Source: JAKOWB01 sp038363005 (GTDB lineage Bacteria; Pseudomonadota; Alphaproteobacteria; Kiloniellales; JACOMY01). Taken from it: 64,000 nt of DNA. The notes beneath the pieces are model-generated. The model was not told the origin of the DNA and ran no database searches. It worked only from the letters and a program-made list of their open reading frames with translations. Each line of letters starts with the position of its first letter. Positions within the stretch are counted from its first letter, which is position 1. This document shows, piece by piece, positions 54,123 through 63,150 of the stretch. A program made the position numbers and the translations under genes. The stretch lies in contig JBBQBI010000012.1 in assembly GCA_038363005.1 (NCBI GenBank), positions 1-64,000 on the forward strand. Reading direction: 5' to 3'.

Positions 54123-55751
54123 ATGTCTGATGATTTGTCTCCCCAGCAGCTCGATTCCCTGCGTCGCTTCCTGCGACAGCTGAAGGCCGAGGCCGGTAGC
54201 CTGGGCAAGCTGCCGGGGCCGGTGCACCTGGAGCTGGTCGCGGGCGACACGACGCGGCGTGGCTTCTGGGCCAGGATCGGCGACCCGGGCGCGCTGCAGG
54301 CGGCCATGCTGCAGCAGGCCGCGGTGCTGCCGAGCTTCGACCGTCTGGACCTGGAGATCCCGCGCGAGCGCAAGACCCTGGACCAGGCTGCCTTCGAGCG
54401 CCTGGGCAAGGCGCAGATGGGCTTTGCCAGCCTGCGGCTGGCCTTCAATGGCGAGAGCGAGCGCATTGCCGCCGGACGCCTGCTGGCGGAGAACCGCAGC
54501 TTCCCCCGCGCGCTGGAGCGCTTCTGCCAGAAGCGCGGCCTCGACGCCGCGCTGTTCTGGGCCGGCGGCGGCACGGTCGAACTCACGACCATGGAGGCCT
54601 GGCGTCTCTACCCAGCCGCCGAGGCACGCGTGCTGAAGCTCTATCGCGGTGGCTCGCTGGTGCCGCCCGACGCGGTGACGCCGGCGCTGCTGACGGAAAT
54701 GGCGGGCGAGCTGGGTGGCTGGCTGGTGCGCAACACGGCGGCCGACGGCACCTTGCCCTACAAGTATTGGCCCAGTCGCGGCGAGGACGCCCCGGGCGAC
54801 AACTCGCTGCGGCGCTTCATGGCGACGCAGTGGCTCAATCGCTGGGCGCTCCACACCGGCGACGCGGCGGCGCGCGCGGCCGCCGACCGCAACCTGCGGC
54901 GCAATCTTGCGGCCTACTACGTGGAAGACGCAGGGCGCGGCTACATCGACGACGGCGGCAAGACCAAGCTGGGTGGCGCCGCCTTCGCCGCCACGACGCT
55001 GCGCGAATCGCCGCTGCGCGCCGAGCTGGCCGACAGCCTGGCGCGGCTCGACGCCGGCATCGACTTCCTCTGGCAGCCGGACGGCAGCTTCCGCACCTTC
55101 CATCGCCCGGCGGAGCGCAACGACAACCAGAATTTCTATCCCGGCGAGGCATTGGTCTATTGGGCGCTGCGCTTCCGCGAGACGCGCGAGGCCGGCCTGA
55201 AGGACCGTGCGCTGCAAAGCCTGGCCTGGTACCGCGACTGGCACCTGGCCAACCGCAATCCGGCCTTCGTGCCCTGGCACACCCAGGCCGCTGCCGCCTT
55301 CTTCGAGCTGACCGGCGAAGCCTGGCTGCGCGACTGGTGCTTCCAGATGAACGACTGGCTGCTGTCGATGCAGCAGACCCAGGTGCCCTACGCCGATCTG
55401 CTGGGCCGCTTCTACGATCCCAAGCGGCCGGAGTACGGCGTGCCGCACGCCTCTTCCACCGGCGTCTACCTGGAGGGCCTTGCCGATGCCTTCAAGCTGG
55501 CCGAGGCAGCGGGCGAGACCGAGCGGCTGCAGCGCTATGGCCAGGCCATCCGCCTGGGCCTGCGCTCGATCCGGCAGCTGCAGTTCCGCACCGAGGAGAT
55601 GGCACCCTACATCCAGCGTGAACGCCTGGCTGGCGGCGTGCGCACCGAGGTCTATGACAACACGCTGCGGGTCGACAACGTGCAGCACGCCCTGGGTGCC
55701 TGCCTGAAGCTGATGGCGCAGCCGCGCTTCATCGCCTGGCTGGCTGCCTAG
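54123..55751 (+). CDS. Uncharacterised protein with alpha/alpha-toroid-like C-terminal domain
   Basis: The product is 542 aa from ATG 54123 (MSDDLSPQQLDSLRRFLRQL). About 40-180 is a mixed alpha/beta part (RRGFWARIGDPGALQAAML...LDLEIPRERKTLD) that faintly recalls AMMECR1-type folds. About 195-540 has repeated helical hairpins with conserved aromatic/acidic clusters (NTAADGTLPYKYWPSRGED, GGFRTFHRPAE-like DGSFRTFHRPAERNDNQNFY, PGEALVYWAL, WHTQAAAAFFELTG, YGVPHASSTGVYLEGLADA, VRTEVYDNTLRVDNVQHAL). That pattern suggests a six-hairpin toroid such as glycoside hydrolases, epimerases or lyases. I do not know a characterised member. It is cytoplasmic by lack of a signal peptide. Confidence 0.75.
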   Translation: MSDDLSPQQLDSLRRFLRQLKAEAGSLGKLPGPVHLELVAGDTTRRGFWARIGDPGALQAAMLQQAAVLPSFDRLDLEIPRERKTLDQAAFERLGKAQMGFASLRLAFNGESERIAAGRLLAENRSFPRALERFCQKRGLDAALFWAGGGTVELTTMEAWRLYPAAEARVLKLYRGGSLVPPDAVTPALLTEMAGELGGWLVRNTAADGTLPYKYWPSRGEDAPGDNSLRRFMATQWLNRWALHTGDAAARAAADRNLRRNLAAYYVEDAGRGYIDDGGKTKLGGAAFAATTLRESPLRAELADSLARLDAGIDFLWQPDGSFRTFHRPAERNDNQNFYPGEALVYWALRFRETREAGLKDRALQSLAWYRDWHLANRNPAFVPWHTQAAAAFFELTGEAWLRDWCFQMNDWLLSMQQTQVPYADLLGRFYDPKRPEYGVPHASSTGVYLEGLADAFKLAEAAGETERLQRYGQAIRLGLRSIRQLQFRTEEMAPYIQRERLAGGVRTEVYDNTLRVDNVQHALGACLKLMAQPRFIAWLAA

Positions 55752-55768
55752 ACCGAAGCACCGCCCGT

Positions 55769-56920
55769 CTAGGCGGCCTGTTCCAGCCGCTTGGTCAAGG
55801 TCGCCAGGGTCGACAGCAGGCCATCCTTGTCGGGGTAGCAGCCCTGCAGCCAGCGCCGGCCGCTGCCGCTGAAGGCGGTGCGGGCGTGCAGCACGCGGGT
55901 GTTGTCAACGATGAAGAGCTCGCCCGGCGCCAGGCGGAAGCGGACCTGCAGGTCAGGCGTTTCGACTAGTTCGGCGAAGCGGCGATAAGCGCGGTAGTAG
56001 GCCGGCAGCACGGCATAGGGCACGTCGACCAGCGGCGCCACGGATCGGTTGTTGAAGCGCACCGCCAGCAGCTCGCCGTCCGGCCCCAGCTCCAGCATCG
56101 GCCGCTTGGCGGTCAGTGCGACCCCGGCGCTGCCGGCATAGGCGAAGCGCGCCGGGTGGCCGGTCAGGAGGGCGAAGCCCTCCGGGTCCTCTGCCTGTAA
56201 ACGCGCGGCGACCGTGAAGCCGTCGACCACGATCGACTCGCCGCCCTCCACGCTGTTCTCCAGGCAGGCCAGGATCTGCAAGGTTGGGACGGGATCGCGG
56301 TAGGGATTGTCGCTGTGCGCCTGCAGGCCAAGGTTGGTGTAGGCCAGGTTGGTCGGATTGACCTCGCTGCGCACCTCGAACCAGCGGCCATAGTTGGTTT
56401 CCCGCACGTAGCCGAAAAGGTCGGCGACGCGGAGCAGCGATCCGCTCTCCAGCGGCAGGCCGCGCATCACCGCGAAACCATCGCGCGCGATCGCGGCCAG
56501 CCAGCGCCGCAGCACCCGTGGCTCCTGTCCGGCGGCGGCGAAGTCGGCGACCTCGCCCTGCCAATCCAGCGTCGCGTCCCAGCGGCGGATGGCGCCCGCT
56601 GTCCAGCCGGCGGCGGCCGGCGCCGGGCGATCATAGCGCTGGGCGTGCAGCCAGGCGGCCGGCCAGGCATAGCGTTGGGCCTCGCCCTGGAAGGTGACGG
56701 CCAGGCCGCCCTCGGCATCGACCGCGGCGGTGGCCAGGCGGATGTCGGCCGGCACCTGCAGCACGGTGATCAGCCGCTGGCCATTGCCCGGCGAGCGCGT
56801 CGCCGCGTCCAGCGCGTTGTCGCGCAGCCAGACGGCATGGAAGCGCGCGCGGCTGCCCGCGTCCCAGACCAGCGCCAGGGCGGCGCCTGCCTCGATCACC
56901 TCGACGGATTGCAGTCGCAT
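55769..56920 (-). CDS. Gamma-butyrobetaine dioxygenase-like TauD/TfdA oxygenase without the zinc cysteines
   Basis: The product is 383 aa. An N-terminal DUF971-like domain (1 to about 100) has the AVWLRDN motif, but where BBOX/TMLH enzymes carry a CxC..C zinc site this one reads NALDAATRSPGNG, with no Cys. The catalytic TauD domain has H-x-D in LQAHSDNPYRDP, the distal His in VLHARTAF and the 2-oxoglutarate Arg in SGSGRRWLQGCY. It hydroxylates a trimethylammonium-type or other small substrate using 2-oxoglutarate and iron. It is a single minus-strand gene convergent with the toroid-like gene. Confidence 0.87.
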   Translation of the reverse strand: MRLQSVEVIEAGAALALVWDAGSRARFHAVWLRDNALDAATRSPGNGQRLITVLQVPADIRLATAAVDAEGGLAVTFQGEAQRYAWPAAWLHAQRYDRPAPAAAGWTAGAIRRWDATLDWQGEVADFAAAGQEPRVLRRWLAAIARDGFAVMRGLPLESGSLLRVADLFGYVRETNYGRWFEVRSEVNPTNLAYTNLGLQAHSDNPYRDPVPTLQILACLENSVEGGESIVVDGFTVAARLQAEDPEGFALLTGHPARFAYAGSAGVALTAKRPMLELGPDGELLAVRFNNRSVAPLVDVPYAVLPAYYRAYRRFAELVETPDLQVRFRLAPGELFIVDNTRVLHARTAFSGSGRRWLQGCYPDKDGLLSTLATLTKRLEQAA

Positions 56921-56977
56921 GGATGGCTGTCTCCTTGACCGGCCGCAGTCTGCTGCAGGGGCCCCCGCCGTGCAAAG

Positions 56978-57084
56978 CCCCTCTCCCGTGAAATGGGGGA
57001 GGAGTTGGGGAGGGGGTGTCGACGATCGCGCTCCGCCGGTACCAGCCCCTCCCCAGCCCTCCCCCGCTGCGCGGGAGAGGGAGG
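56978..57084. repeat. Inverted pair of CTCTCCC...GGGGAGGGG intergenic repeats
   Basis: Copy 1 (56978-57017) reads CCCCTCTCCCGTGAAATGGG... and ends TTGGGGAGGGGG. Copy 2 (57046-57084) is its near reverse complement (CCCCTCCCCAGCCCTCCCCC...GGGAGAGGGAGG). This purine/pyrimidine-rich element is a common intergenic mosaic in alphaproteobacteria. It fills most of the 302-base gap between the dioxygenase and cupin genes; no gene was found there. A partial third copy is at 59088-59118. Confidence 0.75.
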
Positions 57085-57222
57085 CAGCGGAGCATTACCG
57101 GCCGCTATCGACTCCAAAGCCAGACGGCATTTCAACCGAGACACGGCTTTGACGATGCTCCGACACGCAGAGCCGCGGTCACTCCCGACCCGGCCGCAGG
57201 TAAGCCTCAAGGAGCTTCCCCC

Positions 57223-57687
57223 ATGTTCAAGTTCAGCCTCTGCGGCCTGGCCACGGTCGCGATCATTGCCTTCGCGTCCACCGCCTTTGCCGGTGAATGC
57301 CCGGCCGACCGGGTCAAGACCAATGCCATCACCAGCGGCGAGACTGCGCCCAAGGGCGTGACCGACACGGTGCTGGCGCAGATCGACCTGGCGCAGGAGT
57401 CGATCCAGGCTGATGGCCGTCACTTCCGCATCCGCCAGCTGGTGATCCAGCCCGGCGGCATCGTGCCCTGGCACAGCCACGGCGACCGCCCGGCGCTGAT
57501 CTACATCGTCTCGGGCGAGATCCTGGAATTCAGCTCCAACTGCGCGGTGCCGATCGTGCACAAGGCCGGCTTCGTTGCGCCGGAGACGCACGGCACCCAG
57601 CACTGGTGGAAGAACAACACCAACCAGCCGGTCGTGCTGCTGTCCGCCGACATCATGCATGACGAGAGCGACACCCACACGATGTAA
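57223..57687 (+). CDS. Exported cupin-domain protein
   Basis: The start is ATG 57223 with AAGGAG at 57209-57214; longer frames upstream run into the repeats. The product is 154 aa. The signal peptide is MFKFSLCGLATVAIIAFAST with cleavage after AFA. The cupin 1 motif is PGGIVPWHSHGDRPALIYIVSGE (limits PGG to SGE) with metal-binding His-x-His; the second motif holds GTQHWWKN. It is a periplasmic single-domain cupin of unknown activity. The MFS gene follows after 156 bases. Confidence 0.87.
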   Translation: MFKFSLCGLATVAIIAFASTAFAGECPADRVKTNAITSGETAPKGVTDTVLAQIDLAQESIQADGRHFRIRQLVIQPGGIVPWHSHGDRPALIYIVSGEILEFSSNCAVPIVHKAGFVAPETHGTQHWWKNNTNQPVVLLSADIMHDESDTHTM

Positions 57688-57843
57688 GGGCGCGGCCCTT
57701 GCCGCAGCCGACCTGAACAGGCGGTTTCCCCGGCCGCCGTCTGCCCGGAGCGTGATGGTCCTGTCCAACCCAGTTCCCCCGCTGGGATCTCCCCTGAAGG
57801 ACTGTCGCGCTCCGGGTTTCTCTTGCCGCCAAGGATGCCCGCC

Positions 57844-59067
57844 ATGTTGAGCCACGCTGCCCCAACCGCAACCGCCAGGGCGCCGCACCCCGCTCATCAG
57901 GGCGTCAACGCCCTGCTGCGCACGCTGGTGATCGGCCTCACCGCCTTCCTCACCGTGGTCGACCTCTTCGCCACGCAGGCGATCCTGCCGACTCTGACGC
58001 GGCACTACGGCGTCTCGCCGGCGGCCATGTCCTTCGCCGTCAACGCCAGCACCATCGGCATGGCGGCCGCCGGCCTGCTGGTCGCGCTGTTCAGCCGGCG
58101 CATCGACCGGCGCCGCGGCATCCTGCTCAGCCTCATGGTCCTGGCCGTACCCACCGCGCTGCTGGCGGTGGCGCCGGACCTCATGACCTTCACCCTGCTG
58201 CGCATCGCCCAGGGCCTCTGCATGAGCGCTGCCTTCACCTTGACCCTGGCCTACCTGGCCGAGCAGTGCAGCGCCCAGGTCTCGGCCAGCGCCTTCGCCG
58301 CCTATATCACCGGCAATGTCGCCAGCAACCTGGTGGGGCGGCTGATATCCGCCGGCGTCGCCGATCACTTCGGCCTGGCTTGGAATTTCTACCTCTTCGC
58401 CGGCCTCAATCTCTGCGGCGCCGCGCTGGTGTACTTCAGCCTGCGCGCCACCCGGCCGCTGCCGATGAACACCGCCGGCCGCTCGCCCTGGTCGATCTGG
58501 GCCGAGCACCTGAGGAACCCGCCGCTGCGTGCCACCTTCGCCATCGGCTTCTGCATCCTCTTCGCCTTCATCGGCACCTTCACCTTCGTGAACTTCGTGC
58601 TGGTCGGCGACGGCTTCGGCCTGGGGCCGATGCAGCTGGGCCTGGTCTACTTCGTCTTCCTGCCCTCGGTGATCACCACGCCGCTGGCCGGCCGGGCGGT
58701 GCGGAAGCTGGGCACCCGCGCCACCTTCTGGGGCTCGCTAGGACTTGCCGGCGTGGGCCTGCCGCTGATGCTGCTGCCGTCGCTCGTCGCCGTGCTGGGC
58801 GGCCTGGCGCTGGTCGCGGTCGGCACCTTCTTCGCCCAGGCTTGCGCCACCGGCTTTGTCGGGCGCGCCGCCACCGGCGACCGCGGCGCGGCCTCGGGCC
58901 TCTATCTCGCCAGCTACTTCCTTGGCGGGCTGGCTGGCAGCGCCGTGCTGGGCCAGATCTTCGATCGCCTGGGCTGGGCTTCTTGCGTCGCCGGCATCGC
59001 CGTCGCCCTGGGCCTCGCCGCCCTGCTCGCCGTCAAGCTGCGCCTGCCGCAAGGAGCCAAGCCATGA
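57844..59067 (+). CDS. MFS transporter (AraJ/YdhP-like, 12 TM)
   Basis: The product is 407 aa from ATG 57844; AAGGA is eight bases upstream, while the in-frame ATG 57835 and TTG 57823 sit too close to it. The first half holds VVDLFATQAILPTLTRHYGVSP and the loop FSRRIDRRRGILLS (MFS motif A), with TLTLAYLAEQCSAQ (motif after TM4). Twelve hydrophobic segments are seen, with a long central loop after about residue 195. The GNVASNLVGRL and SGLYLASYFLGGLAGSAVLGQIFDRLGW motifs are typical of drug or sugar efflux MFS proteins. The substrate is unknown. It is convergent with the GST gene. Confidence 0.9.
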   Translation: MLSHAAPTATARAPHPAHQGVNALLRTLVIGLTAFLTVVDLFATQAILPTLTRHYGVSPAAMSFAVNASTIGMAAAGLLVALFSRRIDRRRGILLSLMVLAVPTALLAVAPDLMTFTLLRIAQGLCMSAAFTLTLAYLAEQCSAQVSASAFAAYITGNVASNLVGRLISAGVADHFGLAWNFYLFAGLNLCGAALVYFSLRATRPLPMNTAGRSPWSIWAEHLRNPPLRATFAIGFCILFAFIGTFTFVNFVLVGDGFGLGPMQLGLVYFVFLPSVITTPLAGRAVRKLGTRATFWGSLGLAGVGLPLMLLPSLVAVLGGLALVAVGTFFAQACATGFVGRAATGDRGAASGLYLASYFLGGLAGSAVLGQIFDRLGWASCVAGIAVALGLAALLAVKLRLPQGAKP

Positions 59068-59087
59068 CCGACAGCAGCCGAGTGGCT

Positions 59088-59118
59088 ACTCCCTCCCCCG
59101 TTGCGCGGAGAGGAGGCT
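59088..59118. repeat. Partial third copy of the CCCTCCCCC...GAGAGG repeat
   Basis: ACTCCCTCCCCCGTTGCGCGGAGAGGAGGCT matches one half of copy 2 at 57046-57084. It lies between the convergent MFS and GST genes and just overlaps the GST stop codon. Confidence 0.65.
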
Positions 59119-59758
59119 ACGCGAGCTTGCCCCGCAGCTCCTCGTACGACACCTCGACGTGCTGGCGGTAGGCCGGGCGATCCCGCAGGCGGGCGTGCCA
59201 GGCCTCCAGCGCCGGCAGGGCCGGGCGACCCGCGCCGATTTCCTGATAGCGGAACAGCGCGGCGCCGGCCGGGATGTCGGCCATGGTGAAGCGCTCGCCG
59301 GCCAGGAAGGGCCGCTCGCCCAGCACCCGGTCGAGCAGGCGGAAGTGCTGCAGCGTGCGTTCCTGCAGCGCGGCGATGGCGGCGCTATCCTGCTGCGCCA
59401 CCGGGGTGCGCACCCGCGCCCAGAAGAGGCCGTAGAAGTCCGGCGCCAAGGTGGTCTGCATCCAGTCCATCCACTGGTCGGCCTGGGCGCGCTCGCCGGG
59501 ATCCTCGGCCCACAACGTGCCGCTGCCGTAGCGCGCTGCGAGGTAGCGGATGATGGCGTTGCTTTCCCACACCACGGTGCCGCCGTCCTCGACAGTGGGC
59601 ACCCGGCGGTGCGGGTTCTTCGCCTTGTAGTCGGGCGTGTCGAGGCCACCGTAGCGGCCGCCAAGGTCATGGCGCTGGTGCGGCAGCGCGAGCTCGCCCA
59701 CCGCCCACATGACCTTCTGCACATTGATCGAACTGGCGCGGCCATAGACTTGCAGCAT
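59117..59758 (-). CDS. Glutathione S-transferase family protein
   Basis: The start is ATG 59758 with GGAGGT upstream; the longer frame is not used. The product is 213 aa. The N-terminal thioredoxin-like domain (1 to about 80) has VYGRASSINVQKVMWAVGEL with the Ser-type catalytic start (SSxN), NPHRRVPTVEDGG (cis-Pro) and VVWESNAIIRYLAARYG. The C-terminal helical domain has FLAGERFTMADIPAGAALFRYQ. The class resembles theta/beta-like GSTs of alphaproteobacteria. It may conjugate or reduce small electrophiles; the substrate is unknown. Confidence 0.92.
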   Translation of the reverse strand: MLQVYGRASSINVQKVMWAVGELALPHQRHDLGGRYGGLDTPDYKAKNPHRRVPTVEDGGTVVWESNAIIRYLAARYGSGTLWAEDPGERAQADQWMDWMQTTLAPDFYGLFWARVRTPVAQQDSAAIAALQERTLQHFRLLDRVLGERPFLAGERFTMADIPAGAALFRYQEIGAGRPALPALEAWHARLRDRPAYRQHVEVSYEELRGKLA

Positions 59759-59790
59759 GGGTACCTCCGGCGGCGAGATTAAGCCGGCGG

Positions 59791-61008
59791 TCAGTCGGTG
59801 GCCAGGATCAGGTTGCGCACCAAGGGATAGATCTGGCCGCTCCAGCGGCGGCCGCTGAAGACGCCGTAGTGCCCGGCGCCGGGCTGCAGGTGGTGGCGCC
59901 TGAGCGCCGGACGCAGCGAGGCACAGAGCTCCTGCGCCGCCAGGGTCTGGCCGACGCCGCAAATGTCGTCGCGCTCGCCCTCCACGGTCAACAGCGCGGT
60001 GCGGCGGATCACCTTGGGCTCGATGCGACGGCCCCGGTAGGTCATCACGCCGCGCGGCAGCTCGTGGTTCTGGAACACGCGCTCAACCGTCTCCAGGTAG
60101 AATTCGGCCGGCAGGTCGAGCACGGCGAAGTACTCGTCGTAGAAATCGGCGATGGCCTTGGCCTCCTGCTTCTCGCCGCGCGCCAGGTGCTCGCCCATGC
60201 GCAGGTGCGCGCCGACGTGGCGCTCCAGGTTCATCTGCATGAAGGCGGTGAGCTGCAGGAAACCGGGATAGACCGCGCGGCCCGCCCCGGCGTAGCGCGG
60301 CGGCACCTGGGTGATCAGCATGCGGCGGAACCAGGCGATGGAATGGCCGCTGGCCAGCAGGTCGACCTTGGTGGGGTTGATGCGGGTGTCGACCGGTCCG
60401 GCCATCAAGGTCATGGAGCGCGGCGTGGCGGCGTTCTTGTCCTCGGCCATCACCGCCACCGCGGCCAGCACCTGGACGCAGGGTTGGCAGACGGCGATGA
60501 CGTGGGCGCCAGGGCCGATGGCTTCGAGGAAGCGGATGATGTGGGCGATGTAGTCGTCCAGGCCGAAGGGACCAGCCGCCAGCGGCACGTTGCGCGCGTT
60601 GTGCCAGTCGGTGATGTAGACGTCGTGTTCCGGCAGCAGCGTCTGCACCGTGGCACGCAGCAGCGTGGCGAAGTGCCCCGACAGCGGTGCCACCAGCAAC
60701 ACGCGCGGCTGCGGCGGCGCGCCCTCCTTGCGGAAATGCAGCAGCGTGCCGAAGGGCGTGGCGTCGGCCGCCTCCTCGACCACCTGGTACTCGCGGCCGC
60801 GTACAGCGACGCGCTCGACCTCGAACGAGGGCCGCTCGTGGCTCAGGCCGGCGCGCCCCAGCAGGTCGGCACTGGCCGCCAGGCGACGCAGCAGCCCGGC
60901 CCGCGTGGCCATGCGTGCCAGCGGATTGTCGGTCCCGCCGGTCAGCCGCGACAGGCCGGCCAGCGGAGCCAAAAGGTCCGCCGCCGCCTGGTAGGCTGCG
61001 TAAAGCAT
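59791..61008 (-). CDS. phaZ: Intracellular polyhydroxyalkanoate depolymerase (PhaZ)
   Basis: The product is 405 aa from ATG 61008; the TTG at 61011 just before it is not needed. Motifs of the intracellular PHB depolymerase family are LLVAPLSGHFATLLRATV, YITDWHNARNVPLAAGPFGLDDYIAHIIRFL (limits YITDWHN to IIRFL), and the Cys nucleophile box VIAVCQPCVQVLAAVA. LMAGPVDTRINPTKVDLLA, VEGERDDICGVGQT and GAGHYGVFSGRRW with the catalytic His complete it. It mobilises PHB granules. No PHA synthase lies in the window. It implies the organism stores PHA. Confidence 0.94.
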   Translation of the reverse strand: MLYAAYQAAADLLAPLAGLSRLTGGTDNPLARMATRAGLLRRLAASADLLGRAGLSHERPSFEVERVAVRGREYQVVEEAADATPFGTLLHFRKEGAPPQPRVLLVAPLSGHFATLLRATVQTLLPEHDVYITDWHNARNVPLAAGPFGLDDYIAHIIRFLEAIGPGAHVIAVCQPCVQVLAAVAVMAEDKNAATPRSMTLMAGPVDTRINPTKVDLLASGHSIAWFRRMLITQVPPRYAGAGRAVYPGFLQLTAFMQMNLERHVGAHLRMGEHLARGEKQEAKAIADFYDEYFAVLDLPAEFYLETVERVFQNHELPRGVMTYRGRRIEPKVIRRTALLTVEGERDDICGVGQTLAAQELCASLRPALRRHHLQPGAGHYGVFSGRRWSGQIYPLVRNLILATD

Positions 61009-61121
61009 CAAGTTGTCACCCCGCGCGCGATTCCCTGGTGCAAATCCTGCTGCATTGCGGGATGATCTCGCAATTGCGAAATCAATACGGCTTGCGGCGG
61101 GACCTCGCCGTTGGAGGGAGA

Positions 61122-61778
61122 ATGATGTCTAGAACCACTCTCACCATCTCCAGCCGGAACTACTCGTCCTGGTCCTTGCGCGGCTGGCTGCTGTGTCATC
61201 TGGCCGGTCTCGAGGTCAAGGAAGAGCTGCTGCCAAGCGACGATCCGGCCACCCGGGCCGAGCTATTGCTGCTGTCGCCCACGGTCCGCGTGCCGCGCCT
61301 GCGGCATGAGGGCATCGAGGTCTGGGACACCCTGGCGATCGCCGAATACCTGCACGAGACCTTTCCGCAGGCCGGCCTGCTGCCCGGCGACCGGGCGGCC
61401 CGCGCGCTCTGCCGCTCGATCTGCGGCGAGATGCATGCCGGCTTCGCCAACCTGCGCGCCGCCCTGCCGATGAACATCAAGGCGCGCTACCCGGGCTTCA
61501 AGGTCTGGGCCGGGGCGCAGGCCGACATCGACCACATCGTCGACATCTGGGGCGATTGCCTGAAGCGTTTTGGCGGGCCCTTCCTGTTCGGCGGCCTGTC
61601 CATGGCCGACGCCATGTACGCGCCGGTCTGCACGCGCCTAGTGACCTATGACGTGACGCTGGAAGGCAAGCTGGCCAGCTACATGGATCGCATCCTGGCC
61701 TTGCCGGTCCTGCAGAGCTGGATCGCCACCGCGCTGGCCGAGCCTGAGGAACTGGAGGAGCTCGAGGTCGAGTTCTAG
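61122..61778 (+). CDS. Glutathione S-transferase family protein
   Basis: The product is 218 aa from ATG 61122 (or ATG 61125), behind GGAGGGAG. The N-terminus LTISSRNYSSWSLRGWLLCHLAGL is a typical maleylacetoacetate-isomerase/YfcF-like GST start (limits LTISS to HLAGL). TVRVPRLRHEGIEVWDTLAIAEYL is the glutathione-binding region. The C-terminal helical part has FLFGGLSMADAMYAPVCTRL. It is divergent from phaZ. It is a different class from the GST at 59117-59758. The substrate is unknown. Confidence 0.92.
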   Translation: MMSRTTLTISSRNYSSWSLRGWLLCHLAGLEVKEELLPSDDPATRAELLLLSPTVRVPRLRHEGIEVWDTLAIAEYLHETFPQAGLLPGDRAARALCRSICGEMHAGFANLRAALPMNIKARYPGFKVWAGAQADIDHIVDIWGDCLKRFGGPFLFGGLSMADAMYAPVCTRLVTYDVTLEGKLASYMDRILALPVLQSWIATALAEPEELEELEVEF

Positions 61779-61974
61779 AGGCGCGCGCGCCGCGCATCCG
61801 GCCACCTGCGGCTGCTGTGTGGCCGTGGCCGCGGCCGGGCCGCAGTAGTCAAGCTGCCTGGAGGGCGCTAGGATTTTGGCCCCGTGGCCCGGCCGGCAAC
61901 GGCGCCCATCCCCGTATCCGGGGAAGCGGGCCGGGCTTGCTTGTCGAGGCGCGGCACGCCCGGAGGGACGCCCC

Positions 61975-63108
61975 GTGTTCAGGTTTGTGTGTGCTATCGG
62001 AGCCGCCTGTCTCCTGGCGGCCAGCGCGCAGGCCAGCGACCTCAAGTTGCCTCCTAAGGTGTCCTGGGCTGCCTTCACCGCCTACGGGATCGCGCAGGCC
62101 CACGCCATCGGCGAGGCGCTGCAGACCGGCTTGGGCGTCGAGCTGGTGGTCAAGGAGGCCGACACCGACCTCGCGCGTGACGACCTGCTGCGAAAAGGGC
62201 AGGCCGATTTCGCGGCCAACTCGGTAGGCGCAACGGTTGGCGCGCAGGAAGGGGCCTTCGGCTTCGCAGATCCGGACTGGGGGCCACAGAAGGTCCGCCT
62301 CGTCCTCGCCGACTTCGATGAGCCGATCGACTATGCCTTGGCCGTGGCCGCCGATATCGGCATCCAGGGCTACGCCGACCTGAAGGGCAGGCGCGTGGCC
62401 TGGTACAGCGACCAAACGGTGGTCAACGTGAACACCGAGGCCTATCTCGCCTATGGCGGCCTGACCTGGGACGACGTGCAGCGGGTGCCGGTCAAGGGCT
62501 TCTTCGAGCAGGGCCTGCAGGCCATGGAGGATGGACTGGTGGACGCGGCCTTCGCCGCCACCGTCACCCCCGGTGCCTACCTGGCGGCAAAGGGGCCGCG
62601 CGGACTCTTCTGGCCGCCCCTCGACCCGCAGAACGCAGAGGGCTTGGCGCGCATGAAGGCGGTCGCCCCCTATTTCTCGTTCCACACGGTGACCGATGGC
62701 GCCAACGTCGACCACACCCGCGGCCTCTACGGCGCCTACTACGCCTTTCCCATTCTCATCGCCCTGGCCGACAGCGATCGCGACCTCGTCTACAACATGG
62801 CCAAGGCGCTGGTGGAGCTCTATCCGCTGTACAAGGACAAGGCGCCCGGCATCGATGGCTGGCAGATCGATGCGCAGAACCACGAGTGGTTCGTCCCCTA
62901 TCACGAGGGCACCATCGCCTATATGCGGGAGCTGGGCGTCTGGACCGATGCGGACCAGACCTTCAACGATCACCTGATAGCCCGCCAGGAAGTGCTGGCG
63001 GCTGCCTGGGCGGCCTTGAAGGCCGAGAACCCGGCCGACTGGGAAGGCGCCTGGACCGAACGCCGACACCAGGTGTTGAAGGACGGCGGCTTCGCGCCCG
63101 TGTTCTAG
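61975..63108 (+). CDS. TAXI-type solute-binding protein (TRAP-associated receptor)
   Basis: The start is GTG 61975, with GGAGGG at 61962-61967. The product is 377 aa. The signal peptide is about 1-20 (FRFVCAIGAACLLAASAQAS). The TAXI/NMT1-like type II binding fold is indicated by VSWAAFTAYGIAQAHAIGEAL, ADFAANSVGATVGAQEG, YADLKGRRVAWYSDQTVVNVN and DGLVDAAFAATVTPGAYL. Receptors of this family bind glutamate, aliphatic sulfonates or other acids and pass them to a TRAP permease. No TRAP membrane gene follows; the next gene is a nuclease-type enzyme, so the receptor is an orphan here. Confidence 0.87.
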   Translation: MFRFVCAIGAACLLAASAQASDLKLPPKVSWAAFTAYGIAQAHAIGEALQTGLGVELVVKEADTDLARDDLLRKGQADFAANSVGATVGAQEGAFGFADPDWGPQKVRLVLADFDEPIDYALAVAADIGIQGYADLKGRRVAWYSDQTVVNVNTEAYLAYGGLTWDDVQRVPVKGFFEQGLQAMEDGLVDAAFAATVTPGAYLAAKGPRGLFWPPLDPQNAEGLARMKAVAPYFSFHTVTDGANVDHTRGLYGAYYAFPILIALADSDRDLVYNMAKALVELYPLYKDKAPGIDGWQIDAQNHEWFVPYHEGTIAYMRELGVWTDADQTFNDHLIARQEVLAAAWAALKAENPADWEGAWTERRHQVLKDGGFAPVF

Positions 63109-63150
63109 GCGCCTGAGCGTTCCGGCCCCTCTGTGACGTGAGGACCAACC

